From Rhodospirillales bacterium (GTDB lineage: Bacteria; Pseudomonadota; Alphaproteobacteria; Reyranellales; Reyranellaceae): a DNA stretch of 64,000 nt. The DNA is taken from NCBI GenBank assembly GCA_016185145.1, contig JACPOB010000070.1:132801-196800 (forward strand). Direction: 5' to 3'. Each line of letters begins with the position of its first letter. The stretch's first letter is position 1. The position numbers were made by a program, and so were the translations under genes. This document shows positions 34,888-44,152 of this stretch, one piece after another. Under the pieces are notes generated by a model, which did no database searches, was not told the origin of the DNA, and worked only from the letters and a program-made list of their open reading frames with translations.

Positions 34888-36738
34888 CTACGCCGCGTCG
34901 ACATACATGCCGTCGATCATGCCCTTGTACTTCTCGTTCACGAACTTGCGCTTGAGCTTCATGGTCGGCGTGACCTCGTCGTCCTCGGCGGTGAGCTGCT
35001 GCTCGATCAGCCGGAACTTCTTGATCGTCTCGACGCGGGCGAAGTTCGCGTTCACCCGCTCGATCTCGGACCAGATCAGGTCGTTGACCTCGCGCGTGCG
35101 GCACAGCGAGGCGAAGTCGGTGAAGGGCACGTTGTTGTCCTGGGCATGCTTGGCCACGTTGTCGTAGTCGATCATGATCAGGCACGACAGGAACTTGCGC
35201 TTGTCTCCGATCACCACCGCATCGGAGATGTAGGGCGAGAACTTCAGCTGGTTCTCGATCTCCGACGGCGTGATGTTCTTGCCGCCCGCGGTGATGATGA
35301 TGTCCTTCATGCGGTCGGTGATCTTGAGATAGCCCTCGTTGTCGATGTAGCCGACGTCGCCGGTATGCAGCCAGCCGTCGCGCAGCGTCTCGGCCGTCTT
35401 CTCGGGCTGGTTCAGGTAGCCCATGAAGATGTGCGGGCCCTTGAGCAGGATCTCGCCCTCGGGCGAGATCTTCGTCTCGGTGCGCGGCGCGGTGATGCCG
35501 ACGGTGCCGAGCTTGATGCGGTCGGGCATGCCGGTGGCGAGCCCGCAATTCTCGGTCTGGCCGTAGACCTCGCGCATGTCGACGCCGAGCGCCCGGTACC
35601 ACTTGATGAGATCGGGCGCGATCGGCGCGGCGCCCGTGCCGGCGAACTTCACGCGATGCAGGCCGATGGCGCGCTTGATGTTGTCCAGCACCACCCAGTC
35701 GGCGATCCGGTAGCCCAGCATCAGGAAGGGGTCGGGCTTGCGGCCGTCGAGCTCGGCTTCGGCCTTCTTCAGCCCCAGCCCGATCGCCCACTTGTAGGCG
35801 GCGCGACCGATCCAGGTCGCCTCCTTCATGCGGATGGCGATGCCCGAATAGAACCGCTCCCAGATGCGCGGCACCGCGAAGAAGGTGGTCGGCGCCACCT
35901 CGCGGATGTTGTCCGGCACCGTCTCGACGCTCTCGGCGAAGTTGGCGATGGCGCCTGAGCGCAACGGCAGGAAGGCGGTGAAGGTGCGCTCGGCGACGTG
36001 GCAGAGCGGCAGGAAGGCGAGCTGCTCGCCGTCCTTCTCGATCGGGATGAAGGCGTCGGCGTTGCTGAGCTGGAAGATGACGTTGCGATGCGACAGCATC
36101 GCGCCCTTGGGCGGCCCGGTCGTGCCCGAGGTGTAGACCAGCAGCGCCAGCTCCTCGGCCCTGGAGCCGTTGACCAGCTTCTCCCACAGCTCGGGATTGG
36201 CCTTGTCGTAGTCGCGGCCGAGCTGCAGCAGCTCGTCGAACGACATGACCATCGGGTCCTTGAAGTCGGCCAGGCCTTCCATGTCGAAGATGAAGATCTT
36301 CACGATGTCGGGGCAGCGCTCGCGCACGTCGAGCGCCTTGTCGAGCTGCTCCTCGTTCTCGACGAACAGGAAACGGGTGCGGCTGTCGTTCAGGATGTAC
36401 TCGACCTGCTTGGCCGAATCGGTGGGATAGATGCCGTTGGTGACGCCGCCCGCGGCCATCGTGCCCATGTCGACGTAGAGCCACTCCGGCACCGTCTCGG
36501 CCAGCACCGAGACGACCTGGCCGTGGCTCAGCCCGAACTTCACCAGGCCCATGCCGACGGCCCGCGCGTGCTCGCCGTACTCGCGCCACGACGTGGCGCG
36601 CCAGATGCCGAGATCCTTCTCGCGGAAGGCGGTGCGATCGGCGCGCGTCTTCACCTGATGCCAGAACAGCTTGGGAATCGTGTCGCAGCCTTCGACGTCG
36701 ATCCGCTCGTTTCCGCCAGCCATTGCGCTCTCCGTCAT
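34888..36738 (-). CDS. Long-chain acyl-CoA synthetase (FadD-like) within the Liv operon
   Basis: The 616-residue product is a long-chain-type AMP-forming synthetase. It has the P-loop YTSGTTGPPKGAMLSHRNVI near residue 190, a YGQTENCGLATG segment, GWLHTGDVGYIDNEGYLKIT and DRMKDIIITAGGKNITPSEI, then the eukaryote-type long C-terminal part with VNANFARVETIKKFRLIEQQ and a final basic tail. An in-frame ATG at 36723 follows the site GGAGAG and may be the true start. Its place between livF and livJ suggests that the imported substrate is activated to its CoA thioester. Confidence 0.9.
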   Translation of the reverse strand: MTESAMAGGNERIDVEGCDTIPKLFWHQVKTRADRTAFREKDLGIWRATSWREYGEHARAVGMGLVKFGLSHGQVVSVLAETVPEWLYVDMGTMAAGGVTNGIYPTDSAKQVEYILNDSRTRFLFVENEEQLDKALDVRERCPDIVKIFIFDMEGLADFKDPMVMSFDELLQLGRDYDKANPELWEKLVNGSRAEELALLVYTSGTTGPPKGAMLSHRNVIFQLSNADAFIPIEKDGEQLAFLPLCHVAERTFTAFLPLRSGAIANFAESVETVPDNIREVAPTTFFAVPRIWERFYSGIAIRMKEATWIGRAAYKWAIGLGLKKAEAELDGRKPDPFLMLGYRIADWVVLDNIKRAIGLHRVKFAGTGAAPIAPDLIKWYRALGVDMREVYGQTENCGLATGMPDRIKLGTVGITAPRTETKISPEGEILLKGPHIFMGYLNQPEKTAETLRDGWLHTGDVGYIDNEGYLKITDRMKDIIITAGGKNITPSEIENQLKFSPYISDAVVIGDKRKFLSCLIMIDYDNVAKHAQDNNVPFTDFASLCRTREVNDLIWSEIERVNANFARVETIKKFRLIEQQLTAEDDEVTPTMKLKRKFVNEKYKGMIDGMYVDAA

Positions 36739-36748
36739 CTCCCAGCGT

Positions 36749-37528
<780 letters not shown>

Positions 37529-37544
37529 CGCCGTCTCCGACCTG

Positions 37545-37695
37545 CCTCCCCCGTCCTACGGGGGAGGTGCCCCCGTAGGGGGCGGAGGGGGAAGGCTGCG
37601 CAAAAGGCCTTTGAGAATTTCAGATCTGGAATCGGGAGAGATATCCACTGAGGCTTTCCCCCTCCCTTACCCTCCCCCGTATGACGGGGGAGGGG
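37545..37695. repeat. Family-C element, subtype 1, inside the Liv operon
   Basis: CCTCCCCCGTCCTACGGGGG and CTCCCCCGTATGACGGGGGA bound a 150-bp unit with TTTCAGATCTGGAA and CACTGAGGC in the middle. It separates livG from livF in an otherwise compact operon. Confidence 0.75.
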
Positions 37696-37712
37696 AATGA
37701 ATTGCATCATCC

Positions 37713-38471
37713 TCAGCCCCCCAGGTAAGCGCGAATGACTTCGGGGTGGGACTGCACCTCGCCGGGCGTGCCCATGGCGAGCGGCCGGCCGTAGTTCAGC
37801 GCCAGCACGCGGTCGGACACCGCCGAGACCAGGCTCATGTCGTGCTCGACCATCAGCACGGTGATGCCGAGCAGGTTGCGGATGTCCTGGATCCAGAACG
37901 CCATGTCCTCGGTGTCCTCGCCGTTCCGCCCGGAGGAGGGCTCGTCGAGCAGCAGCAGCTTGGGATCCGTGCAGAGCGCGCGGGCGAGCTCCGTCACCTT
38001 GCGCACGCCGTAGGGCAGGTTGACGATGAAGCTGTCGCGGTATTGCTGCAGGTCGAGGAAGTCGATCGCCTTCTCGACGGCCTCGCGATGCTCGAGCTCC
38101 ATCTGGCGCACCGACGGCAGGAACAGCAGCTCCGAGAAGAAGTTCGACTTCTTGTGGGCATGCCGCGCCAGCAGGAGATTTTGCAGCAGCGTCGCGTGCT
38201 CGAACAGCTCGATGTTCTGGAAGGTGCGGGCGATGCCGAGCGCGGCGATCTTGTGCGGCGGCACGTTGGTGATGTCGGCGCCGTCGAACACCAGCTTGCC
38301 GCCGGTCGACTGGTAGATGCGGCTCACCAGGTTGAAGATCGTGGTCTTGCCGGCTCCGTTGGGGCCGATGATGGTGAAGACCTCGCCCTTGGCGACGTCG
38401 AAGGTGACCCCGTCGACGGCCTTGATGCCGCCGAAGTTGATCGAGAGGTTGTCGACCGAGAAGAAGCTCAT
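37713..38471 (-). CDS. livG: ABC transporter ATP-binding protein LivG-type
   Basis: The 252-residue product has NLSINFGGIKAVDGVTFDVA, Walker A GPNGAGKTTIFNLVSR, the LivG-typical segment IARTFQNIELFEHATLLQNL, a signature of the form LPYGVRKVTELARALC and Walker B LLLLDEPSSG. The switch histidine is in MVEHDMSLV. The signature is the PYG form common in this branch. Its start overlaps the stop of livM by four bases (38468-38471). Confidence 0.92.
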   Translation of the reverse strand: MSFFSVDNLSINFGGIKAVDGVTFDVAKGEVFTIIGPNGAGKTTIFNLVSRIYQSTGGKLVFDGADITNVPPHKIAALGIARTFQNIELFEHATLLQNLLLARHAHKKSNFFSELLFLPSVRQMELEHREAVEKAIDFLDLQQYRDSFIVNLPYGVRKVTELARALCTDPKLLLLDEPSSGRNGEDTEDMAFWIQDIRNLLGITVLMVEHDMSLVSAVSDRVLALNYGRPLAMGTPGEVQSHPEVIRAYLGG

Positions 38472-39610
38472 CGCAGGCGCTCCGACCGCATGTAGCTCTT
38501 CTGTCGCTTGAAGGTGGCGCCGCGATACATCGGGAAGGTCGAGAAGAAGACGCGGATCTTCACCCAGCGGCCGTACATGCCGAGCGGTTCGAGCAGGATC
38601 ATCAGCACCAGGATCAGGCCGAAGATGCCGGCCTCGACGCCGGGCTTCTTCAGGAAGTTGCCGACGCCGTCGCCGATCAGGGCGAGCAGCTTGATGTTCA
38701 TGGCCGCCGCGGCATCGTTCATGGTGGCCGGGATCGAATCGCGCAGGATGGCGATCAGGGGCGGCAGCAGGGCGACGAAGATCGCCCCGAACACTGCGCC
38801 GTGCAGCGAGCCCAGCCCGCCCACGATCACCAGCAGCAGGAACTGGATCGACAGCAGGATGGTGAAGATGTCGGGCGCCAGGTAGGCGATCTTGTGGGCG
38901 AACAGGGCGCCTGCCAAGCCCATCAGCGCGGCCGAGTAGGCGAAGGCGATGGACTTGTAGATCGCGAGGTTGACGCCCATCGACTGGGCGGCGATCTCGC
39001 TGTCGCGGATGGCGATCCAGGCGCGGCCCGTGGGCGAGCGCAGCAGGTTGCGCGTCAGCCACAGCACGACCACCAGGAAGAACAGGCAGAGATAGTAGAA
39101 CGCGCCTTCTTCCTGGAAGGGCACGCCGAAGATGACCGGCTTCTCGACCGGCATGCCGGCAAAGCCGTGCGTCACCGATTCCCAGCGGCTGAACACTTCC
39201 TGGATGATCACCGAGAAGGCGAGCGTGGCGATGGCGAGGTAGATGCCGGTCATGCGCAGCGCCGGCAGGCCGACGACGATGCCGCTCGCCGTGGTGATTG
39301 CTACCGCAAGCACGACGGACGGGATCCACGGCATGCCGTGCTTGAGGAAGAAGGCGTGGGCGTAGGCGCCGATGCCGAGGAAGGCGGCATGCCCCAGCGA
39401 CACCAGGCCGGTGTAGCCCACCAGCACCATCAGCGAGACGCCGCAGATGGCATAGATGAACACCCAGGTCGCCTCGCCGACATAGTAGTCGGACATCAGC
39501 ATCGGCAGGGCGACGACGGCCATGGCGAGCAGGCCGTACCAGCCGGCATCGACCTTGTCCTTGAACAGCCGGATGTCCTGGTTGTAGGACGTCTTGAACT
39601 GGAAGCGCAT
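38468..39610 (-). CDS. livM: ABC transporter permease LivM-type
   Basis: The 380-residue product has nine or so hydrophobic segments and the permease phrases YTGLVSLGHAAFLGIGAYAH and GRAWIAIRDSEIAAQSMGVN, the latter being the EAA-like loop that contacts the ATPase. A MLIVVGGLGSLHGAVFGAIF-type segment (ILLV-IVGGLGSLHG) follows. An N-terminal extension MRFQFKTSYNQDIRLFKDKV precedes the first helix. The ATG at 39610 is chosen because the longer frame overlaps livH. The C-terminal tail continues into a soluble segment rich in Tyr/Arg. Confidence 0.9.
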   Translation of the reverse strand: MRFQFKTSYNQDIRLFKDKVDAGWYGLLAMAVVALPMLMSDYYVGEATWVFIYAICGVSLMVLVGYTGLVSLGHAAFLGIGAYAHAFFLKHGMPWIPSVVLAVAITTASGIVVGLPALRMTGIYLAIATLAFSVIIQEVFSRWESVTHGFAGMPVEKPVIFGVPFQEEGAFYYLCLFFLVVVLWLTRNLLRSPTGRAWIAIRDSEIAAQSMGVNLAIYKSIAFAYSAALMGLAGALFAHKIAYLAPDIFTILLSIQFLLLVIVGGLGSLHGAVFGAIFVALLPPLIAILRDSIPATMNDAAAAMNIKLLALIGDGVGNFLKKPGVEAGIFGLILVLMILLEPLGMYGRWVKIRVFFSTFPMYRGATFKRQKSYMRSERLR

Positions 39611-39617
39611 GGACGCC

Positions 39618-40508
39618 CTACACCTTCTTGCGCGCCATCGTGCCGAACAGGCCCTGCGGCCGTACCGCCAGCATGACCAGGAGCACGATGTAGGGCGCGG
39701 TGTCCTTGAAGCCGTCGGGCAGGGTGGCGCCGGCATAGAGCTCGATCAGGCCGATGACGATGCCGCCGACCAGGGCGCCCGGGATCGAGCCGAAGCCGCC
39801 CAGCACCGCGGCGGCGAACGCCTTCAGCGCGACCGCCAGGCCCATGTTGATGTCGATCAGGGTCACCGGCGCCAGCAGGATGCCGGCCGCTGCCGCCACG
39901 CCGGCCGAGATCGCCCAGATCAGGGAGAAGATCAGCTTGACCGGGATGCCCATGTAGTAGGCGGCGAGCTGGTTCTGGGAGGTCGCCTGCATGGCCACGC
40001 CGATGCGCGTGTGGTTGAAGAAGGCGTAGAGCACGCCGCACAGGATCAGCGTGCCGACCACGATCGAGATGTACTGGTGGCTGAGCGTGACGCCGCCGAC
40101 CTGCCACACGCCGCTGAACGGCGTCGGCAGGGTGTAGATCTCCGAGCCCCAGGTGACGCTGGCGAAGGTGCGGAACATGGCGCCCAGCCCGATCGTCAGC
40201 ATGACGATCGCGAACTGCGGCTGGCCGATCACGTTGCGCAGGATCGTGGCGTCGAGCAGGGCGCCGAAGACGCCGATGGTCACCACCGAGATCAGGAAGG
40301 CGAGCCAGTAGTCGAGCCCCCACCAGACCACCGCCATGTAGGCGACGAAGGCGCCCAGCATGAGAAGGTCGCCCTGGGCGAAGTTGACCAGCTCGGTCGC
40401 CTTGTAGATGAGCACGAACCCCAGAGCGACCAGGCCGTAAATGCACCCGACGGCCAGCCCGTTGAGGGTAAGCTGTAAGAAAGTAACCAGTTTCCGTCCC
40501 CTGCACAT
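39618..40508 (-). CDS. livH: ABC transporter permease LivH-type
   Basis: The 296-residue product starts VTFLQLTLNGLAVGCIYGLV after a few basic residues, then ALGFVLIYKATELVNFAQGD, the classic LivH opening. The coupling loop reads HTRIGVAMQATSQNQLAAYY. The hydrophobic profile has eight segments and the end reads RPQGLFGTMARKKV. It is the first gene of the minus-strand operon livH-livM-livG-livF-ligase-livJ. The ATG at 40508 is the only early start in frame. Confidence 0.92.
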   Translation of the reverse strand: MCRGRKLVTFLQLTLNGLAVGCIYGLVALGFVLIYKATELVNFAQGDLLMLGAFVAYMAVVWWGLDYWLAFLISVVTIGVFGALLDATILRNVIGQPQFAIVMLTIGLGAMFRTFASVTWGSEIYTLPTPFSGVWQVGGVTLSHQYISIVVGTLILCGVLYAFFNHTRIGVAMQATSQNQLAAYYMGIPVKLIFSLIWAISAGVAAAAGILLAPVTLIDINMGLAVALKAFAAAVLGGFGSIPGALVGGIVIGLIELYAGATLPDGFKDTAPYIVLLVMLAVRPQGLFGTMARKKV

Positions 40509-40536
40509 GAGCGGTCTGTTGCCGCTTTTCTTTCCG

Positions 40537-40566
40537 CCAATATGAACGGCTGTTTAGCGCTGTCAA
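40537..40566 (-). promoter_or_regulatory. Likely promoter of the livH operon
   Basis: On the minus strand TTGACA (40566-40561) is followed after 18 bases by TATTGG (40542-40537). Transcription would start about 20-25 bases before the livH ATG at 40508. The -10 box is weak. Confidence 0.45.
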
Positions 40567-40618
40567 CGCGCGATACGATGATCTCACGAAGTGTAACAAC
40601 GGGACCGAGGAGTACCCG

Positions 40619-41800
40619 ATGGCCATGGCCGATTCGCCCAAGCCCCTCTTGCCGGAGGTGGCGCCGCTCAGCCCGTTCTATACAGAAGAGCACGAGGCCT
40701 TCCGGCGCACGGTCCGCCGCTTCGTCGATCGCGAGATCATGCCCCATGTGGACCAGTGGGACGAGGCCGAGGAGTTCCCGCGCGAGCTCTACCGCAAGGC
40801 CTCGGCGGCAGGCCTGCTGCAACTCGGCTTTCCCGAGGAATATGGCGGCGTTCCCACCGATCCCTTCTTCGGCATCGTCAAGGCCGAGGAGATGGCGCGC
40901 CACGGCAGCGGCGGCCTGAACGCCAGCCTGAACAGCCACACGATCGGCTCGCCGCCGATTGCGGCGCTGGGTCCGGAATGGATGAAGCGCAAGGTCCTGC
41001 CCGAGGTTCTGGCCGGCGAGAAGATCAGCGCCCTTGCCATCACCGAACCGTCCGGAGGCTCGGACGTCGCCAACCTCAAGACCACGGCGCGCCGCGAGGG
41101 TGACCATTACGTGGTCAACGGCTCCAAGATGTTCATCACCTCGGGCATGCGCGCCGACTACTACACCGTGGCGGTGCGCACCGGCGGTCCGGGAGCGGGC
41201 GGCGTGTCGCTGCTCTTGATCGAGCGCGACCGCGAAGGGTTCGGCCGCACCAAGCTCAAGAAGATGGGCTGGTGGGCGTCGGACACCGCCCAGCTCTTCT
41301 TCGACAATGTCCGCGTGCCCATCGACAACCTGATCGGCCAGGAGAACAAGGGCTTCATCGGCATCATGCTGAACTTCAACCAGGAACGGCTCGGCATGTC
41401 GGCCGGCGCCTGCGGCTACGCCAGGGTCTGCCTCGATGAGGCGATCGCCTACGCCCGCGAGCGGCACACCTTCGGCAAGCCGCTGATCGCCAACCAGGTG
41501 GTGCGCCATCGCCTGGTCGACATGGCCATGCGCATCAATGCCGTGAAGTCGACGCTCGAGCTCTTGGCCTGGCGCGTGTCCCAGGGCGAGAAGCCGGTGG
41601 CGGAAATCTGCATGCTGAAGAACCTCGCGACCTCGACCATGGAGTTCTGCGCCAACGAGGCCATGCAGGTATTCGGCGGCGCGGGCTACCTGCGCGGCGC
41701 CAAGGTCGAGCGCATCTATCGTGAGACAAAAGTGATGGCGATCGGCGGCGGCTCGGTCGAGATCATGAAGGACCTCGCCGCGCGGCAGATGGGATTGTAG
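40619..41800 (+). CDS. Acyl-CoA dehydrogenase with catalytic Glu in the IVD-like position
   Basis: The 393-residue product has the flavin-dependent dehydrogenase plan: LSPFYTEEHEAFRRTVRRFV, the ALAITEPSGGSDVANLKTTA segment, a YVVNGSKMFITSGMRADYYT stretch and the helical C-terminal half with YARERHTFGKPLIANQVVRH. The usual catalytic Glu motif near the end (YEGT) is replaced by AIGGGS, while FNQERLGM at about residue 256 carries a glutamate where isovaleryl- and long-chain enzymes have theirs. It is therefore probably active. It is divergent from the Liv operon and heads an operon with two thioesterases. Confidence 0.9.
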   Translation: MAMADSPKPLLPEVAPLSPFYTEEHEAFRRTVRRFVDREIMPHVDQWDEAEEFPRELYRKASAAGLLQLGFPEEYGGVPTDPFFGIVKAEEMARHGSGGLNASLNSHTIGSPPIAALGPEWMKRKVLPEVLAGEKISALAITEPSGGSDVANLKTTARREGDHYVVNGSKMFITSGMRADYYTVAVRTGGPGAGGVSLLLIERDREGFGRTKLKKMGWWASDTAQLFFDNVRVPIDNLIGQENKGFIGIMLNFNQERLGMSAGACGYARVCLDEAIAYARERHTFGKPLIANQVVRHRLVDMAMRINAVKSTLELLAWRVSQGEKPVAEICMLKNLATSTMEFCANEAMQVFGGAGYLRGAKVERIYRETKVMAIGGGSVEIMKDLAARQMGL

Positions 41801-41809
41801 AAGGGGCGC

Positions 41810-42298
41810 ATGACCAGTCCCCTGAGCGATCCCGACCAGCGCATTGCCTTCTTCCAGCAGTGGTTTTCCGACACGATCCCGCACAGCAAGGCGCTCGGCC
41901 TGAAGATCATCGCGGTGCGCCGCGGCTTCGGCTCCATGCAGCTCGAGTGGCGTGAGGAGTTCGTCGGCAATCCCGAGACCGGCGTGCTGGCCGGTGGTCC
42001 GCTGACGGCGCTGATGGACAGCTGCTGCGGCATGTCGGTCGCGACCATGCTCAAGGAGCCCGCGCCCTTCGCCACCCTCGACCTGCGCATCGACTACGTG
42101 CGGCCGGCAACGCCCGGCCAGGCGGTGATCGCCGAGGCCGAGTGCTATCGCATCACCCGCTCGGTCGCCTTCACACGTGCCTTCGCCCACCACGGCGACA
42201 CCAAGGATCCGATCGCCGCGGCAGCCGGTACCTTCATGCTGGGCACCAAGGGCGAGGTGACGCGGCCGCAGACGATCGGCACGGAGGTCAAGCCATGA
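41810..42298 (+). CDS. PaaI-type hotdog thioesterase, first of two
   Basis: The 162-residue product has the hotdog pattern with a central helix: GSMQLEWREEFVGNPETGVL, then GGPLTALMDSCCGMSVATML, where the PaaI-type Asp/Gly helix lies, and ATLDLRIDYVRPATPGQAVI. It would hydrolyse acyl-CoA thioesters. It begins nine bases after the acyl-CoA dehydrogenase stop and overlaps the next gene by ATGA. Confidence 0.85.
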   Translation: MTSPLSDPDQRIAFFQQWFSDTIPHSKALGLKIIAVRRGFGSMQLEWREEFVGNPETGVLAGGPLTALMDSCCGMSVATMLKEPAPFATLDLRIDYVRPATPGQAVIAEAECYRITRSVAFTRAFAHHGDTKDPIAAAAGTFMLGTKGEVTRPQTIGTEVKP

Positions 42299-42753
42299 GC
42301 TCGCTGCTCGAAAAGCTGGCCGAAGTGCGCAAGTCGGGCGACGTCGCCAAGCTCGCCGAGGCGATCCCCTACGCGCGCTGGATGCGCATCGCGCCCGAGA
42401 ACGGCACCGGCGAGCTTCTGACGCGCATGCGCTATCACGACGACCTTATCGGCAACACTTTCCTGCCGGCGATCCATGGTGGCACGCTGGGCGCCATGCT
42501 GGAGATGGCGGCGATCTTCCATCTATTGTGGGAGACCGAGACGGAGACCGTACCGAAGATCGTCAACATCACCGTCGACTATTTGCGTTCAGCGCGGCCG
42601 GTCGACGTCATCGCCTGCGCCAAGGTGACCAAGCAGGGCCGGCGCATGGTCAACGTGTTCGCCGAGGCCTGGCAGGACGATCGCTCCAAGCCGGTCGCCA
42701 CCGCCAACGCCCACTTCCTGATCAAGTCCGACGACGCGCCGCCGTCGCTTTGA
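42295..42753 (+). CDS. PaaI-type hotdog thioesterase, second of two
   Basis: The 152-residue product again shows the hotdog pattern: LLTRMRYHDDLIGNTFLPAI, HGGTLGAMLEMAAIFHLLWE with H-G-G-x-x-x-x-x-x-E, and KIVNITVDYLRSARPVDVIA. The pair may form a heteromer or act on different chain lengths. The ATG at 42295 overlaps the preceding stop, so expression is coupled to the dehydrogenase and the first thioesterase. Confidence 0.85.
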   Translation: MSSLLEKLAEVRKSGDVAKLAEAIPYARWMRIAPENGTGELLTRMRYHDDLIGNTFLPAIHGGTLGAMLEMAAIFHLLWETETETVPKIVNITVDYLRSARPVDVIACAKVTKQGRRMVNVFAEAWQDDRSKPVATANAHFLIKSDDAPPSL

Positions 42754-42770
42754 TGCTGGGGGTGTCATGT

Positions 42771-42870
42771 TCCTCTCCCCCTTGGGGGAGAGGCTAGGTG
42801 AGGGGCTGCAACACGAAGATCGTCTCCTGCATCACCCCCTCACCCAACCTCTCCCCCAAGGGGGAGAGGA
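42771..42870. repeat. Family-F inverted repeat
   Basis: CCTCTCCCCCTTGGGGGAGA and CTCTCCCCCAAGGGGGAGAG are palindromes that bound a unit with TAGGTGAGGGGC and its partner CCCCCTCACCCA. It lies between convergent genes. Confidence 0.7.
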
Positions 42871-42877
42871 GCATGAA

Positions 42878-43375
42878 TCACCGCGGCAGGTTGTCGAGAT
42901 CGACGCCGTAGCGCTCGGCGTGGCGCTTCATGTAGACGCCGCGCGCCTCGACCGGCTTGCCGGTCACGGCGGCCTCGACCATGTCGAGGTAGATGTGCCA
43001 GCCCATGGCGTTCACCTTCACGAACTGCTCGAGCACCGGCAGGTGGGTCAGTGTCAGGAGGGTGCCGCTGTCCTGGGGACCGAGCTCCAGCGTGAGGTAC
43101 GATTCGGGATAGGGCGAGCTCTCGTCGCTCGAGCCGAACACGTTCCAGCTGTAGCTGAGTTTGCGCGGTGGCTGCCATTGCGTGACGGTTCCGCGAATGT
43201 GGTTGCCCATCAGCCGCACGGTGCCGCCGACCCTGCCTTCCAGCACGCCGTCGCCGTACCACGCCGGCAGGCGCGTGAAATCGGTCAGGACGGCCCAGAC
43301 CTTGGCCGGCGCCGCCGCCAGCGGCCAATCGAAGCGCACCATATGCGCATGTGTGAAATGCGCGTCGTGGCTCAT
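42878..43375 (-). CDS. SRPBCC (polyketide cyclase/START-like) protein
   Basis: The 165-residue product has a START-like pattern: FDWPLAAAPAKVWAVLTDFT, RLPAWYGDGVLEGRVGGTVR, NHIRGTVTQWQPPRKLSYSW and a C-terminal helix with MGWHIYLDMVEAAVTGKPVE. These are the markers of AHSA1/SRPBCC proteins, which bind hydrophobic ligands or act in stress response. No ligand can be deduced. It is divergent from the transglutaminase-like gene. Confidence 0.8.
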   Translation of the reverse strand: MSHDAHFTHAHMVRFDWPLAAAPAKVWAVLTDFTRLPAWYGDGVLEGRVGGTVRLMGNHIRGTVTQWQPPRKLSYSWNVFGSSDESSPYPESYLTLELGPQDSGTLLTLTHLPVLEQFVKVNAMGWHIYLDMVEAAVTGKPVEARGVYMKRHAERYGVDLDNLPR

Positions 43376-43411
43376 GTACTTTTTCCGCAGGTGCAGTAGA
43401 CAACGCCCGGC

Positions 43412-44152
43412 ATGGATTACGACTCCCTCAGGACCGACCGCGATGACGTGGTGCGGGATGGCTGCGATTTCGAGGCCTACCGGCGGCCGGGCGCCCTGAT
43501 CGATTCAGACCACCCCAAGATCACGGCCTATGCAAGGCAGGTTGCGGGCGAAGGCGGTGACCGGGAAAGGGCGCTGCGCCTCTATTACGCCGTGCGCGAT
43601 GGCCTGCGCTACGACCCCTACAACACCCCGATGAAGCGCGAAGCCTACCGCGCCAGCACCACGCTTGCGGCGCGGCATGGATACTGCGTGAACAAGGCGG
43701 GGTTGATGGCGGCGGTGTGTCGTGCCGTCGGCATCCCGGCCCGCGTCGGCTACGCCGACGTGCGCAATCACATGACCACCAAGCGGCTTTCGGACCTGAT
43801 GGGCTCCGACACCTTCTATTACCACGGCTACACCGAGGTCTGGCTCGACAGCCGCTGGATCAAGGCCACGCCCGCCTTCAACAAGGAGCTGACCGAGCGC
43901 TTCGGGCTGAAGCCGCTCGAATGGGACGCCGAGACCGATTCGATCTATCACCCGTTCGACCTCAGCGGCCGGCGCCACATGGAGTATCTCGCCTATCGCG
44001 GTGTCTTCGCCGACATCCCGTTCGACGAGATCCGCTCCGCCTTTCGTCATTACTATCCTCGCATGACGCGCGCCCAGGAGGAGATGCCCATCGGCGGCAG
44101 CCTCGGTGGCGACTTTGGCGCGGAAGGTGCTGAAGAAGCCGCCAAGAAGTGA
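43412..44152 (+). CDS. Transglutaminase-like superfamily protein
   Basis: The 246-residue product contains the cysteine-protease-fold triad in order: cysteine in AARHGYCVNKAGLMAAVCRA, histidine in YYHGYTEVWLDSRWIKATPA and the following aspartate region with FNKELTERFG. The phrase PARVGYADVRNHMTTKRLSD is characteristic of bacterial transglutaminase-like proteins, which cleave or rearrange peptide bonds. It overlaps the next start by GTGA and is probably co-expressed with the efflux pump. Confidence 0.82.
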   Translation: MDYDSLRTDRDDVVRDGCDFEAYRRPGALIDSDHPKITAYARQVAGEGGDRERALRLYYAVRDGLRYDPYNTPMKREAYRASTTLAARHGYCVNKAGLMAAVCRAVGIPARVGYADVRNHMTTKRLSDLMGSDTFYYHGYTEVWLDSRWIKATPAFNKELTERFGLKPLEWDAETDSIYHPFDLSGRRHMEYLAYRGVFADIPFDEIRSAFRHYYPRMTRAQEEMPIGGSLGGDFGAEGAEEAAKK

